From: a virus | Virus record (IMG/VR): IMGVR_UViG_3300004807_000114 | Coordinates: 1 to 25,471 of that record | Direction: 5' to 3' (one strand) | DNA: 25,471 nt | Part shown: positions 13,718-22,121 of the stretch, one piece after another | Numbering within the stretch: position 1 is the stretch's first letter | Layout of the letters: every line of letters starts with the position of its first letter | The notes under the pieces: generated by a model | Seen by the model: the letters and a program-made list of their open reading frames with translations, nothing else | Databases searched by the model: none | What the model was told of the DNA's origin: nothing | Program-made: the position numbers and the translations under genes

Positions 13718-14415
13718 GGCAGTTCTCCATTGAAATGTTGTTCAACAAGTTTATTATTATGTTTAAAGAAGTCAGATTGCACCACATTAGTTCCACCACC
13801 CATACGATAGTTTACTGTATATTGGCTTGTGGTGTTAAACTTTTTAAAGGAATCAAATAGACACATCAAGAATTTTCTATCTTGTCCCCATCCACCATGC
13901 CAGTTAGATGCAACTTGAACCGCACGATCTGTTCTAATACAGTAACAGTTTGTATCCACATGAGCATATCCCATAATTGGCCATTGGGGACCTAATGATT
14001 CACAGTTATCTTGACATGCAAATTCACCATTCTGTTCATATATATTTCTGAGAGAATAACACCAGTCTAAATTGTTCTCTTCAATCGTCTTGACACAAGA
14101 TTCAACATGATTGGGTTCTAACCAACAATCTTGATCTAGATAAAGAACGTAATCAGTATTGATTAGATGAGTAAATGCAGCATAGACCCTATGACCATAG
14201 AATCCATTTGCACCTACGTTATTGGGTAGAGTACATACATTTAATCCCGAATCTGTAAGGTCCATGTGATAGAGGATTTCATCAACTTTGTCAACATGTT
14301 CTAGTCCATCAATAACTAGATATGTTTCTGTTGGGTATGTTTGATTGAATACACTTTCTAAAGCTTTTTCCAAATCATCAGATCCCGTAGTTGGGATAAT
14401 CACAGTTGCAGTCAT
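13702..14415 (-). CDS. Family 2 glycosyltransferase
   Basis: A 237-residue GT-A enzyme, starting at ATG 14415 with AGGTAA just upstream. Residues 1-10 (MTATVIIPTT), LEKALESVFNQTYP and TYLVIDGLEH are the typical GT2 opening, and YVLYLDQDCWLEP carries the D-Q-D (94-96) that binds metal and nucleotide-sugar. A later GGWGQDRKFL fits the ED/GxD catalytic-base region. It is cytoplasmic with no transmembrane segment. It is the first gene of the glycan cluster, seven bases after the stop of the 431-aa gene, so it is probably cotranscribed with that gene. The donor is unknown. Confidence 0.82.
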   Translation of the reverse strand: MTATVIIPTTGSDDLEKALESVFNQTYPTETYLVIDGLEHVDKVDEILYHMDLTDSGLNVCTLPNNVGANGFYGHRVYAAFTHLINTDYVLYLDQDCWLEPNHVESCVKTIEENNLDWCYSLRNIYEQNGEFACQDNCESLGPQWPIMGYAHVDTNCYCIRTDRAVQVASNWHGGWGQDRKFLMCLFDSFKKFNTTSQYTVNYRMGGGTNVVQSDFFKHNNKLVEQHFNGELPWRKS

Positions 14416-14422
14416 AAATTAC

Positions 14423-15718
14423 CTATTTTGATATAATAAATCTACTAGAATCTTCCGTTCTGGATGTTGCATACTTATAAATTTCTTGCATAAATCTATC
14501 AGCCGGTGGTATATAATCAGGATTATTACTATTGTCCCGAGAATTGGCTTTTAACCATTTTATTAAAGGAGGAAAAATTACATTTGTTACCATCATAGCA
14601 TCCAATGCACCCCTATCTTTGTCAAATTGATCCCTGGCCATTTTGATTGCAGCCGGATTAGTTAGTCTTTTGACTTTTTCTTGATATTCCATTTTAAGTT
14701 TTTTTGCTTCTTTTTTATATTTTTCATTGGCAGCATTATATAGCCTTAGTTCTTCAGAAGCAATTTTTGGATCAATAAGTTCTAATATATCACAGAAAAT
14801 TTTCCAAGAGCCAATAGAACCACCTCTTGCTTCCATATCTTTACTTTCAAGTTCCGTTTTCATTGCTGCTGTAGAAGCATCATGTCGAATTTTAATGGAC
14901 TCTCTATCTGATGTAGAAAATTTTATTTGCAAATCTCTTGTTTGTGGATTGTCCAACTCATATTTTTTCCATTCTTTTTTAAATCCATAAAATCCATATT
15001 TTAGAATTTCTGATGTTTCATGAGCTCTATCAAAATTAACTTTTTTTATGGTTACAGAATTTGTTTGTTTTTTCAAGGAAATAGGTAATAAATCCCCAGA
15101 CTCAATTAATTCATTAACCATATTATTCATGATATCAAAACCATAAGCTTTACCTTTACCCTTGACGTAATCAGCAACATTGGCTTTTATTCTTTCTCTA
15201 GCTTTATTTGTAGCAAAGTATATATCAGCTGGTGACCATTTATTAACATCGCCGAATTTTGGATCTGCTTTATTTTTATTGGCAACTTTGAATAAATCTT
15301 CTAAATTTTTCATTACATCTTTATCACCACGAAAATACCAAACATCACTTGTACTTGGTTTTTTATTAAAACCTTTTGAAATTGTAGAAATGTCTTCAAC
15401 TAGTTTTTTACCAATTAAACAGGATGATGTATACCAACCCTTGTCAAACATCAAAAATCCTTCAATTTCACCATAAGGTATTATTCTTGAACCTGTTGAA
15501 GCTTCTGTAAATTTTTCGTATATTTTGTGTAATGAATCACTATTATTTTTGAATACACTCTTCCACTTACTTTCGAATCCGGTGAATGTATCTAATCCCT
15601 TACTTTTATCTTTTGGATCTAAAAATTCGTTTAAATTTTTACCTTTAATTGTTAAGTAATCAGCAATAGCACAGAAAAAAGCTTGTGATGATTCGGCTAA
15701 AGAAGTTGTATCTGTCAT
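14423..15718 (-). CDS. Conserved phage protein of unknown function (KWSPADIYFAT family)
   Basis: A 431-residue soluble protein. It carries SQAFFCAIADYL near the start, DVWYFRGDKDVM and KFGDVNKWSPADIYFATNKA in the middle, and a long charged helical region (about 300-370). I recall the KWSPADIYFAT segment as a marker of a conserved family in T4-like phages that has no function assigned to my knowledge. No leader, signal peptide or membrane span is present. A GATAAATA box 21 bases upstream of ATG 15718 suggests late expression, unlike the replication genes before it. That would fit a virion or assembly protein, but this is inference. An R-G-D near 125 is noted without weight. Confidence 0.6.
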   Translation of the reverse strand: MTDTTSLAESSQAFFCAIADYLTIKGKNLNEFLDPKDKSKGLDTFTGFESKWKSVFKNNSDSLHKIYEKFTEASTGSRIIPYGEIEGFLMFDKGWYTSSCLIGKKLVEDISTISKGFNKKPSTSDVWYFRGDKDVMKNLEDLFKVANKNKADPKFGDVNKWSPADIYFATNKARERIKANVADYVKGKGKAYGFDIMNNMVNELIESGDLLPISLKKQTNSVTIKKVNFDRAHETSEILKYGFYGFKKEWKKYELDNPQTRDLQIKFSTSDRESIKIRHDASTAAMKTELESKDMEARGGSIGSWKIFCDILELIDPKIASEELRLYNAANEKYKKEAKKLKMEYQEKVKRLTNPAAIKMARDQFDKDRGALDAMMVTNVIFPPLIKWLKANSRDNSNNPDYIPPADRFMQEIYKYATSRTEDSSRFIISK

Positions 15719-15738
15719 TACTATATCCCAAATAAAGA

Positions 15739-15746
15739 TATTTATC
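15739..15746 (-). promoter_or_regulatory. Candidate late promoter (GATAAATA) for the 431-aa gene and glycan cluster
   Basis: The minus strand reads GATAAATA across the stop region of the DUF4338-like gene, 21 bases before ATG 15718. It matches seven of eight bases of the T4 late consensus. If active it separates late transcription of the 431-aa gene and glycan genes from the replication operon. Confidence 0.5.
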
Positions 15747-16848
15747 GAATGATATCAATATCTTTTCCTGAGGTCCATACCTCAAGTTCAGTCCTCAATC
15801 GACCTTCAGACTTCAAAGTTTCATAACGGTTTGTTGCTTTCCTTTTCCACCATTCTATGATATTTTCCAATTCAAACTTATCATAATTCTGACCTTTAAT
15901 CAAGTTGTCAGTTTTACCATTAACTACATCAATATAGTTTTCAAATCCATAATCAGATATGTAATACCTTTTTTGTTCAGTTAGACTTTTAGCATTTTCA
16001 ATTATTTTATTAAAATGTTCACCTTCTACTGAACCTTTTAGAGCCTGCTTAGTCAAAGCAATGATCCTTTGTGAAATCTTGAGTTTTCTACTAGAAGCAT
16101 TATCATCCACAATTTTTCCAATCTTTTCTTCCATGAAGTTTTTCAAATCCTCAAAAGGCTTACCATTCATCATAGGAAGAAAATCTGAATCAGTCAAACC
16201 TTTAAATCTAATATAAGGTTTCATGCCATCGTACTGAGATACAGATTTTGAACTACCATAAAGTGATGTAGTTTCAAATAAACAGAGATTCATATCATAT
16301 TTCTTGTTACAAATCTCTCTTACTGCATGTGAACAACAAATAGCAGCCAATAATTTACCACCAAGATAGTTATATCCAAATGGTTGTGATGGAACAATAA
16401 CAAAACCCATTAGTGTAGTCTTGTTAAATATTTTAGCATTTTCTATTGTTTGAGTGAATACCTGACCAAGCATTTCGTTACGAGGTTTACAATTAATCAA
16501 TGGCGAACCAAGACGAATAAATCCAACATATTTACCAGTATTCTTTTCAAGAACAGCGAGTTTAATATTTTTACCAACAGGTGCAATATTAATATGTGAG
16601 GAGGTGATACTCAATAATGTTTCCCATTGTGATCCTGGAATCTCAACAACATCTAAATCCATATCATTTGGATGCATATTGAAATCAGAGAATAGATCAT
16701 CTTCTGGTGGAAACAATGCATTGGTTGGTATATCAGATAAAGATGCCAACTTCTGATCTTTCATATACTCATCTATACGACTAAAATTACTGAAATAGTC
16801 TTCGTATACTTTAGAAACGTGTATGGCATCTTCTTTTTCAAAACTCAT
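15742..16848 (-). CDS. DUF4338-like protein in the replication operon
   Basis: A 368-residue protein. Its core at about 100-235 (GFIRLGSPLIN, KPRNEMLGQ, MGFVIVPSQPFGYNYLGGKLLAAICCSHAV, LFETTSLYGSS, GMKPYIRFKGLTDSDFLPM) is what I recall as the phage branch of the DUF4338 family; a DUF4338 protein (DruA) is also part of the Druantia defence system, though the shared activity is unknown. The C-terminal part has EQKRYYISDYGFENY and a WW-KRKATNRY segment. It overlaps the gp41 stop as ATGA, with AAGG nine bases upstream, so it is coexpressed with the replisome. It stands where T4 has its primase gene 61 region, but shows no primase zinc motif. Role unknown. Confidence 0.65.
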   Translation of the reverse strand: MSFEKEDAIHVSKVYEDYFSNFSRIDEYMKDQKLASLSDIPTNALFPPEDDLFSDFNMHPNDMDLDVVEIPGSQWETLLSITSSHINIAPVGKNIKLAVLEKNTGKYVGFIRLGSPLINCKPRNEMLGQVFTQTIENAKIFNKTTLMGFVIVPSQPFGYNYLGGKLLAAICCSHAVREICNKKYDMNLCLFETTSLYGSSKSVSQYDGMKPYIRFKGLTDSDFLPMMNGKPFEDLKNFMEEKIGKIVDDNASSRKLKISQRIIALTKQALKGSVEGEHFNKIIENAKSLTEQKRYYISDYGFENYIDVVNGKTDNLIKGQNYDKFELENIIEWWKRKATNRYETLKSEGRLRTELEVWTSGKDIDIIR

Positions 16849-18221
16849 ACTTTAAAACCTTCAAATTTACTTTTCATATCAGTCTTTGGAACCTTATCAT
16901 AACCGGAGTCAACAATTTCATCTTGTGCTGACTGTTCAACATCATACAATTTCATCTTACTCCTGTCAACACCGATCACTCCACGTTTCATAAAGGTAGG
17001 ATCAGAGTATCGATTCTTCAACTGCTTCACCATGATCTGTCCTAACTCTTCCAGTTCTTCGGAGGAGATCAATGCAAACATTAGATCGGCGGTTGCTGGG
17101 AGTCCGAATGATTCCGAGGTATCCTCCAATCCAGGATCAGAGCTGTTAAATCCTGCTCTTGTAGTCTGTGTAGCACTGACAACAGGCACAGAATATTCCA
17201 CCGCAAGTCCACGAAGTTCTTCAGCAATGGATTTGACGTAGGTATAGGAGTTAATGCTAGCACCAGGTTTAATACGAGCAGAAGTGCAGATATTAAGATA
17301 ATCAATAAAGATGATATCAGGTCTGAAGTTGCGTTTAAGATGAAGTTCATTTAATAAAGTCCTAAAGTGTGTGGCCGATGCGGATGCAGTCGGATACTCT
17401 TTGATAATCAATTTACCCGTTGTCTTACTACGAACACGAGCAACCTTTCTATCATATTCTTCTTTGGAAAGTTTTTCTAATTCATCAACTTTGACATTGA
17501 GAAGATTTGCATCAATACGTTCTGCAATCTTCTCTTCTGCCATTTCTAACGTGATATAGAGTACACTTTTACCTTTTACCAAACATCCAGCCGCAACATG
17601 ACACATGAACAAACTTTTACCAACACCAGTTCCGGCAAGAGCAATGTTGAGTGTTTTACTTGGAAGACCACCTTTTGTAATCTTATTGAAATAATCTAGA
17701 TCAAAAGGGATTCGTTCTTCTTTACGGTGATAGAATTCATATCTAGCATCCGAGTTCTCAAGGTAATCATGACCTACCGAATTGTCAAAGGATATTGCAA
17801 GCGCATCAGAAAGGATTTTCGGGATTGCACCCTTTTCGTGACTTTTATCTTTCCCATCCAATATGGAAATCGATTCAAGAACTGCGTTATATACTGCTTT
17901 TTCTTGACAGAATTTTTCTGTTTTGTCGATGAGCCATTGTTCTTCCGAAACAGAGAGGCTAGAAGTTGATTTGATTTCTTGTAGATAATCTTCAAACTTC
18001 TCAATTTCTTCACCTGTGATATTTCTCTTTTCCTTGATGGCAATACTAAGTGCATCAAGTGAAGGCGATGCATTGTATTTGTTCGCAAATGCTTCGAATT
18101 CTTGAAATATATTCTTCTCTGTCCTGTCACTAAAATATTCCTTCTTTAGGAATGGCAAGACCTTTCTAAAATAATCTTCATTCTGAATTAGATTCCTCAA
18201 GATCAGTTGTTCCATTCTCAT
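16845..18221 (-). CDS. 41: Replicative DNA helicase gp41 (DnaB family)
   Basis: A 458-residue protein when started at ATG 18221, with AGGA eight bases upstream (TTG 18224 and ATG 18215 are alternatives). It is a RecA-fold hexameric 5'-3' helicase that unwinds DNA ahead of gp43 on the lagging strand. Visible: N-terminal helical domain with MEQLILRNLIQNEDYF; Walker A A-G-T-G-V-G-K-S at about 196-203; acidic ITLEMAEEKIAERI; Walker B IIFIDYLN with Asp at about 307; SATQTTR and SFGLPATADLM in the C-terminal sensor region. Length matches T4 gp41 (475). It overlaps the preceding small gene and the following DUF4338-like gene. Confidence high from motifs and context. Confidence 0.93.
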   Translation of the reverse strand: MRMEQLILRNLIQNEDYFRKVLPFLKKEYFSDRTEKNIFQEFEAFANKYNASPSLDALSIAIKEKRNITGEEIEKFEDYLQEIKSTSSLSVSEEQWLIDKTEKFCQEKAVYNAVLESISILDGKDKSHEKGAIPKILSDALAISFDNSVGHDYLENSDARYEFYHRKEERIPFDLDYFNKITKGGLPSKTLNIALAGTGVGKSLFMCHVAAGCLVKGKSVLYITLEMAEEKIAERIDANLLNVKVDELEKLSKEEYDRKVARVRSKTTGKLIIKEYPTASASATHFRTLLNELHLKRNFRPDIIFIDYLNICTSARIKPGASINSYTYVKSIAEELRGLAVEYSVPVVSATQTTRAGFNSSDPGLEDTSESFGLPATADLMFALISSEELEELGQIMVKQLKNRYSDPTFMKRGVIGVDRSKMKLYDVEQSAQDEIVDSGYDKVPKTDMKSKFEGFKV

Positions 18222-18501
18222 CAATAATTTCCTGTTCTAAATTTCCAGATATGATCTCAATCAACAAATTGCCAATGCAATTCTTGAAGTCTTCATTCTT
18301 TTCCAATTTCTTTGGTTTACTTACCTTGGATTCTAACACATCATAGTCAAAAAGTAAATAGGCCTGTTCATCTTTTTCTTCAAATTTAACCTTGCCATAC
18401 TTAAAAATGGTCCCCTCATAGGGACCACTTAAAAGTTTGATATGAACTGATGTAGAATCGGTTACAGAATTAATATACTGGTAATCAACATTTTCAATCA
18501 T
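18178..18501 (-). CDS. Conserved small protein between uvsX and gp41
   Basis: A 107-residue protein starting at ATG 18501 with GAGGA six bases upstream; a GTG four codons further upstream is less likely. It has MIENVDYQYINSVTDSTSVH, then KLLSGPYEGTIFKYGKVKFE, a small beta-rich fold, and an acidic tail (EIIDENGTTDLEES). I recall the same gene at the same place in other marine T4-like phages, with no function known. It overlaps the uvsX stop by eight bases and the gp41 start by about 44 bases, so it is strictly coupled to recombination and replication genes and may be an accessory factor of those complexes, by inference. Confidence 0.75.
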   Translation of the reverse strand: MIENVDYQYINSVTDSTSVHIKLLSGPYEGTIFKYGKVKFEEKDEQAYLLFDYDVLESKVSKPKKLEKNEDFKNCIGNLLIEIISGNLEQEIIDENGTTDLEESNSE

Positions 18502-19537
18502 CTTCTTCCTCACTAGAAATAATTTGGGTAGACGCTACCCGATACTTGTCTTCAATAAATTCCTTGAAACTATCATTGTTTATGATAGAACTCCAGAAAT
18601 CTTTAGTGTTTGTGTCAGCTTCACGATACTTCTTATCTTCTACTTCCCCTGTGTTTGGATCGACTTTAGAGTACCATCCATTAGAGGGTTTGATGACATG
18701 GCCGGATTCAATTGCAAGATCAAGAAGACCAGACCACTTGCTAAGCCCACCGTCATAAGATACAGTAATAGGGATTTTAGACTTTTCTTTGACATACCTT
18801 GACTTCTCCACATTGATAATGAAATCGTAACCAACGATCTCTTTTCCTTCTTTTTCTTGTTGTCTACCAATGATATAGATATTGTCTGCTGAATAATATG
18901 AACCGGTACCACCACCTACAATATCTTTGGGATACAATCCAATTTCTTTATATGTATGATTAACCACGACCATAGGAATGTCCTTCATGGTCAAATGTGG
19001 AGTAATCATACGGAACAATGATTTAACCTGTTTTGCACGACTCATATCCGCAACAGATTTGCCATCAAGAGCATCATCAACTTCTTTCTTAGATGCAAGA
19101 TTACCAATAGAATCAATAACAATAATCAGATGATCTCCACGTTCAAGACTACTCAACTGATTCATAATATCAAACTTCAACTGTTCAATATCAGTTAGAG
19201 GAGTATGAAGTACCCGATTAGTATCAATTCCAAAAGAATCAAAGTAAGACTGTGGTGTGCCAAATTCACTATCATAGAATAAGAGAGCTGCATCTTCGTA
19301 TTTCTCCAAATATGATTTAGCCATCAACAGACTAAATGAAGTTTTAAAATGTTTACTCGGTCCGGCCCACATAGTAAGACCTGGAGTAAGACCACCATCC
19401 AACTTACCAGACAATGCAATATTGATTGCTGGAATAGAAGTAGGAATCATGTCCTTCTCATTGAAGAACTTTGACTTTGCTAGAATTGCAGAATCCTTAA
19501 TAGTAGAATTCTTTTTGATTTTATCTAGAATACTCAT
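18494..19537 (-). CDS. uvsX: UvsX RecA-like recombinase
   Basis: A 347-residue strand-exchange ATPase that drives recombination-dependent replication and repair in T4-like phages. Walker A is the UvsX-type G-P-S-K-H-F-K-T-S at 59-67; LLFYDSEFGTPQSYFDSFGI (86-105) holds the catalytic-glutamate region; Walker B is LIIVIDSIGN with Asp142; SRAKQVKSLFR, VVNHTY and GGGTGSYYSADNIYIIG are the L1/L2 and interface segments; the C-terminus is acidic (SSEEEDD), as in T4 UvsX. It is slightly shorter than T4 UvsX (about 390). ATG 19537 is preceded by AAGGTG. It lies eight bases after gp43 and overlaps the next gene. Confidence 0.95.
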   Translation of the reverse strand: MSILDKIKKNSTIKDSAILAKSKFFNEKDMIPTSIPAINIALSGKLDGGLTPGLTMWAGPSKHFKTSFSLLMAKSYLEKYEDAALLFYDSEFGTPQSYFDSFGIDTNRVLHTPLTDIEQLKFDIMNQLSSLERGDHLIIVIDSIGNLASKKEVDDALDGKSVADMSRAKQVKSLFRMITPHLTMKDIPMVVVNHTYKEIGLYPKDIVGGGTGSYYSADNIYIIGRQQEKEGKEIVGYDFIINVEKSRYVKEKSKIPITVSYDGGLSKWSGLLDLAIESGHVIKPSNGWYSKVDPNTGEVEDKKYREADTNTKDFWSSIINNDSFKEFIEDKYRVASTQIISSEEEDD

Positions 19538-19545
19538 TTATCACC

Positions 19546-22086
19546 TTAATTAAAAAAGTCAGCTAACGAACTTGTTTTTTCAGTTTTCCAACCGATAGAA
19601 TCCATAATAATCTTGATTGGATCTAAGAAAGTTTTATCGAATTGTACATCATAATCGATATACTTGTCAAGCCCCAATTCTGTTGGAAGTTTCTGTGGAT
19701 AAGAAATAACATCTTCTTTGATTGGATTTGGCATTTTAAGATAAGTGAACTTCAACTTTTCCCCTTCTTGGATCAAAGGATATTGCTTGTCGAGTCCATT
19801 CTGTTTCAGATAATAATTATATAGAATTGCACCACGAACATGAATTGGACAACTTTTCTTATACAATGAAACAGGATCAGACCACTTTTGAAGACCATTT
19901 ACTCCACGGGGGAATGAAATATCCTCAGCAGACTGACTCTTGAATTCACTTCTGAATTTTTCAATAAACTCTTGAACTTTAGATTCTGTTCCATTCAAAA
20001 GAACCTTAATCAATTCAGCCATTCTTTCACGAATGAATGCTGGAGTTGAAGATTTGATCATTTCAAGACCCATGACTTTAATATCAGGTTCTTCAAACTG
20101 AACACCTTCATTGTTATATACATTCAAAATATAACGCTTCTTGGCAGTCCAAATACCTTTGTCCGCAAGAGCCTCTCGCTTCATTTGCATTTTTTGATCA
20201 TAAGCGAACACATAGTCAGCAAGTTCTCTGTAACTTCTATCGATAAATGGTTGAATCTTTTCTTCACAGAATTTATCCATGATGGAGATAGTTTTGAAAG
20301 TGTCACCTCGGTGAAGAGAAAACTTATGTACCATCGGCCCAAGATTGAGATAAATCGAGTCAGTATCAGACGCAACCACATAATCACTACTAGTCTCCAA
20401 TAAATTATTCATAAACTCATTCAGTTTCTTTTCGATCCAACGAATAGACAACTGACCTGCCATTGTTACACCCAATGCCATACGCAAATCGTAGAATCTG
20501 AAATACTGTGAACCGGTTGCACCATAAGCAGAATTCAAACCAACTTTCTTAGCCAATTCAATGTTCTTATATTTTGCTACTGTTTTTGAAATCTCAAACT
20601 TCTTCTTTTCATCATGTTCATTGACATACTGTTGCTTGGCTTCAAGCATCATCTTCTTGAACTTCTTTCGATCATTATACATTTCTTCTAACATTCTCGG
20701 TAAGAAACCTTGAATATCGGTCCTAAAGAACTGACCGTTAGGAGTCATGGTAACATTTAGACCTTCAAGGGCACTCAAATCAATTTGTTTATGCAACATT
20801 TTTTCAACAGTAATACCTTGAGACAGAATATCACGCATTTCTTGTGTGTAATCTTCTGGTTCAATCAATGTTTCTGGTGAAATATTATACTGCATCATCA
20901 AATGGGGATATAGAGAATTCAAGTCGAAAGATGCAACCCAATTGTGCATACCAACTTGAACTTCTTTTACATAAGCACCCTCAAAGGACGCATCCTTCTC
21001 TTTAACAACTCTTGGGGGAACGATAATGTTCCGTTCCAACAAATGAGAATATGTCAGAGCATCCCACATTCTGGTTTGTGCAAAGATATCCTCATAGTTT
21101 GATTTAGTATCATAAGCAAGAGTCAAACCCAACTCAAGAAGCCTTAACTTATCTTCAAGACGAACAATAAGTTCAACGTCTTTGATATTATATTCGATGA
21201 ATAATTGAAAGTTTTCTTTATACAGATTATGCAGGTTTCCATACTCTTCATAAGACAACTTACGTTCTTTCAACTCAACATGAGCAATATTATCCAAACG
21301 ATAAGATTCTTGAGTCTTGCCGTTTGGAGCGTACCACTTATAAAGTTCAATATAATCAAGTGAGGCGACACCTTCCATACCGTAGGCAATCAATTCTCGA
21401 CCATTTACGTTAGTCTTACGTTCAGAGATATAATTCCAAGGGGAGAGTCTCCTGGTGTCATCCTCGCCAAGAATTTTACGAAAACGATTGACGATGTATG
21501 GAATATCGAAAAACTTGGTATTCCAACCGGTGATTACATCCGGACACCTTTCTGTCCAGAGTTTAAGGAACTGCCTACAAAGCGTCCATTCATCTTTGCA
21601 TCGTAGATAGTGTTCATCACCTTTAGTTTCATATTCACCACAACCAAAGACCCAGGTTGCTCCATTTAGATATGTAACGGTGATAGCTGTGATAGGTTCA
21701 TTTGCAAGATATGGATCCGGAAAACCATTCTCCGATCCAACTTCGATATCGATAATTGCAATAGAGACTTTATCGAAATCCCACTCAATTTGGCCTTTGT
21801 GTTGATCCGCAATAAAAGCATATTCAAACCTAGACTGACCATAGATTGTAGGTGCTCCAGAAACTTTCTCAAATTGCTTGATATAGTCACGAGCTTCACG
21901 CATCGTGCCAAAGATTTTCTGTTGTAGATTGTCACCCTTTAGTGACTTAAATTTAGATGGAATTTTAGAGGGAATGTAAAACGAAGGAGAATATTCAATT
22001 TTATGTTTTACTCTTTTACCGTTAACAACACCCCGATAAAGGATGTTGCTACCGGATACTTGAACGTTTGTATAGAAATTTTTCAT
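19546..22086 (-). CDS. 43: DNA polymerase gp43 (family B)
   Basis: An 846-residue replicative polymerase with 3'-5' proofreading. Exonuclease motifs: Exo I D113-I-E115, Exo II around GWNTKFFDIP (187-196), Exo III YNIKDVELIV (299-308). Polymerase motifs: A SFDLNSLYPH (386-395), B KKVGLNSAYG (513-522), C SDTDS (573-577). The C-terminus SSLADFFN looks like the sliding-clamp-binding tail. Length is near T4 gp43 (898), so the gene is complete with no intron or split. ATG 22086 fits the conserved FYTNV opening, but no Shine-Dalgarno sequence precedes it (AATATTTATAAAATG), unlike its neighbours, so its translation may be specially controlled. Confidence 0.97.
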   Translation of the reverse strand: MKNFYTNVQVSGSNILYRGVVNGKRVKHKIEYSPSFYIPSKIPSKFKSLKGDNLQQKIFGTMREARDYIKQFEKVSGAPTIYGQSRFEYAFIADQHKGQIEWDFDKVSIAIIDIEVGSENGFPDPYLANEPITAITVTYLNGATWVFGCGEYETKGDEHYLRCKDEWTLCRQFLKLWTERCPDVITGWNTKFFDIPYIVNRFRKILGEDDTRRLSPWNYISERKTNVNGRELIAYGMEGVASLDYIELYKWYAPNGKTQESYRLDNIAHVELKERKLSYEEYGNLHNLYKENFQLFIEYNIKDVELIVRLEDKLRLLELGLTLAYDTKSNYEDIFAQTRMWDALTYSHLLERNIIVPPRVVKEKDASFEGAYVKEVQVGMHNWVASFDLNSLYPHLMMQYNISPETLIEPEDYTQEMRDILSQGITVEKMLHKQIDLSALEGLNVTMTPNGQFFRTDIQGFLPRMLEEMYNDRKKFKKMMLEAKQQYVNEHDEKKKFEISKTVAKYKNIELAKKVGLNSAYGATGSQYFRFYDLRMALGVTMAGQLSIRWIEKKLNEFMNNLLETSSDYVVASDTDSIYLNLGPMVHKFSLHRGDTFKTISIMDKFCEEKIQPFIDRSYRELADYVFAYDQKMQMKREALADKGIWTAKKRYILNVYNNEGVQFEEPDIKVMGLEMIKSSTPAFIRERMAELIKVLLNGTESKVQEFIEKFRSEFKSQSAEDISFPRGVNGLQKWSDPVSLYKKSCPIHVRGAILYNYYLKQNGLDKQYPLIQEGEKLKFTYLKMPNPIKEDVISYPQKLPTELGLDKYIDYDVQFDKTFLDPIKIIMDSIGWKTEKTSSLADFFN

Positions 22087-22088
22087 TT

Positions 22089-22096
22089 TATAAATA
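22089..22096 (+). promoter_or_regulatory. T4-type late promoter TATAAATA for the plus-strand HNH gene
   Basis: A full-consensus T4 late box lies on the plus strand, 26 bases upstream of the HNH start at 22122, inside the gap between divergent genes. It would let the endonuclease be expressed late and independently of the surrounding minus-strand genes. Confidence 0.75.
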
Positions 22097-22101
22097 TTAT
22101 A
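22096..22101 (-). promoter_or_regulatory. Possible -10 box (TATAAT) for gp43
   Basis: The minus strand has TATAAT ending ten bases before the gp43 ATG. No good -35 box is seen. If used, transcription would start within a few bases of the ATG, giving a nearly leaderless mRNA. It abuts the plus-strand late box. Weak evidence. Confidence 0.25.
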
Positions 22102-22121
22102 GACTAACCTTGGAGAATTTC

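Noticed and set aside
15742-16848. gp61-type primase downstream of gp41
   Set aside because: No zinc-ribbon cysteines or TOPRIM acidic motif are visible; the core matches the DUF4338-like pattern instead.
14423-22086. Intein or intron in gp43, uvsX or gp41
   Set aside because: All three frames are continuous, have normal lengths and keep their motifs in the expected order.
22068-22121. N-terminal extension of the plus-strand HNH protein
   Set aside because: It overlaps the start of gp43 and the late promoter; GGAG at the right spacing marks ATG 22122, and the paralogue agrees.
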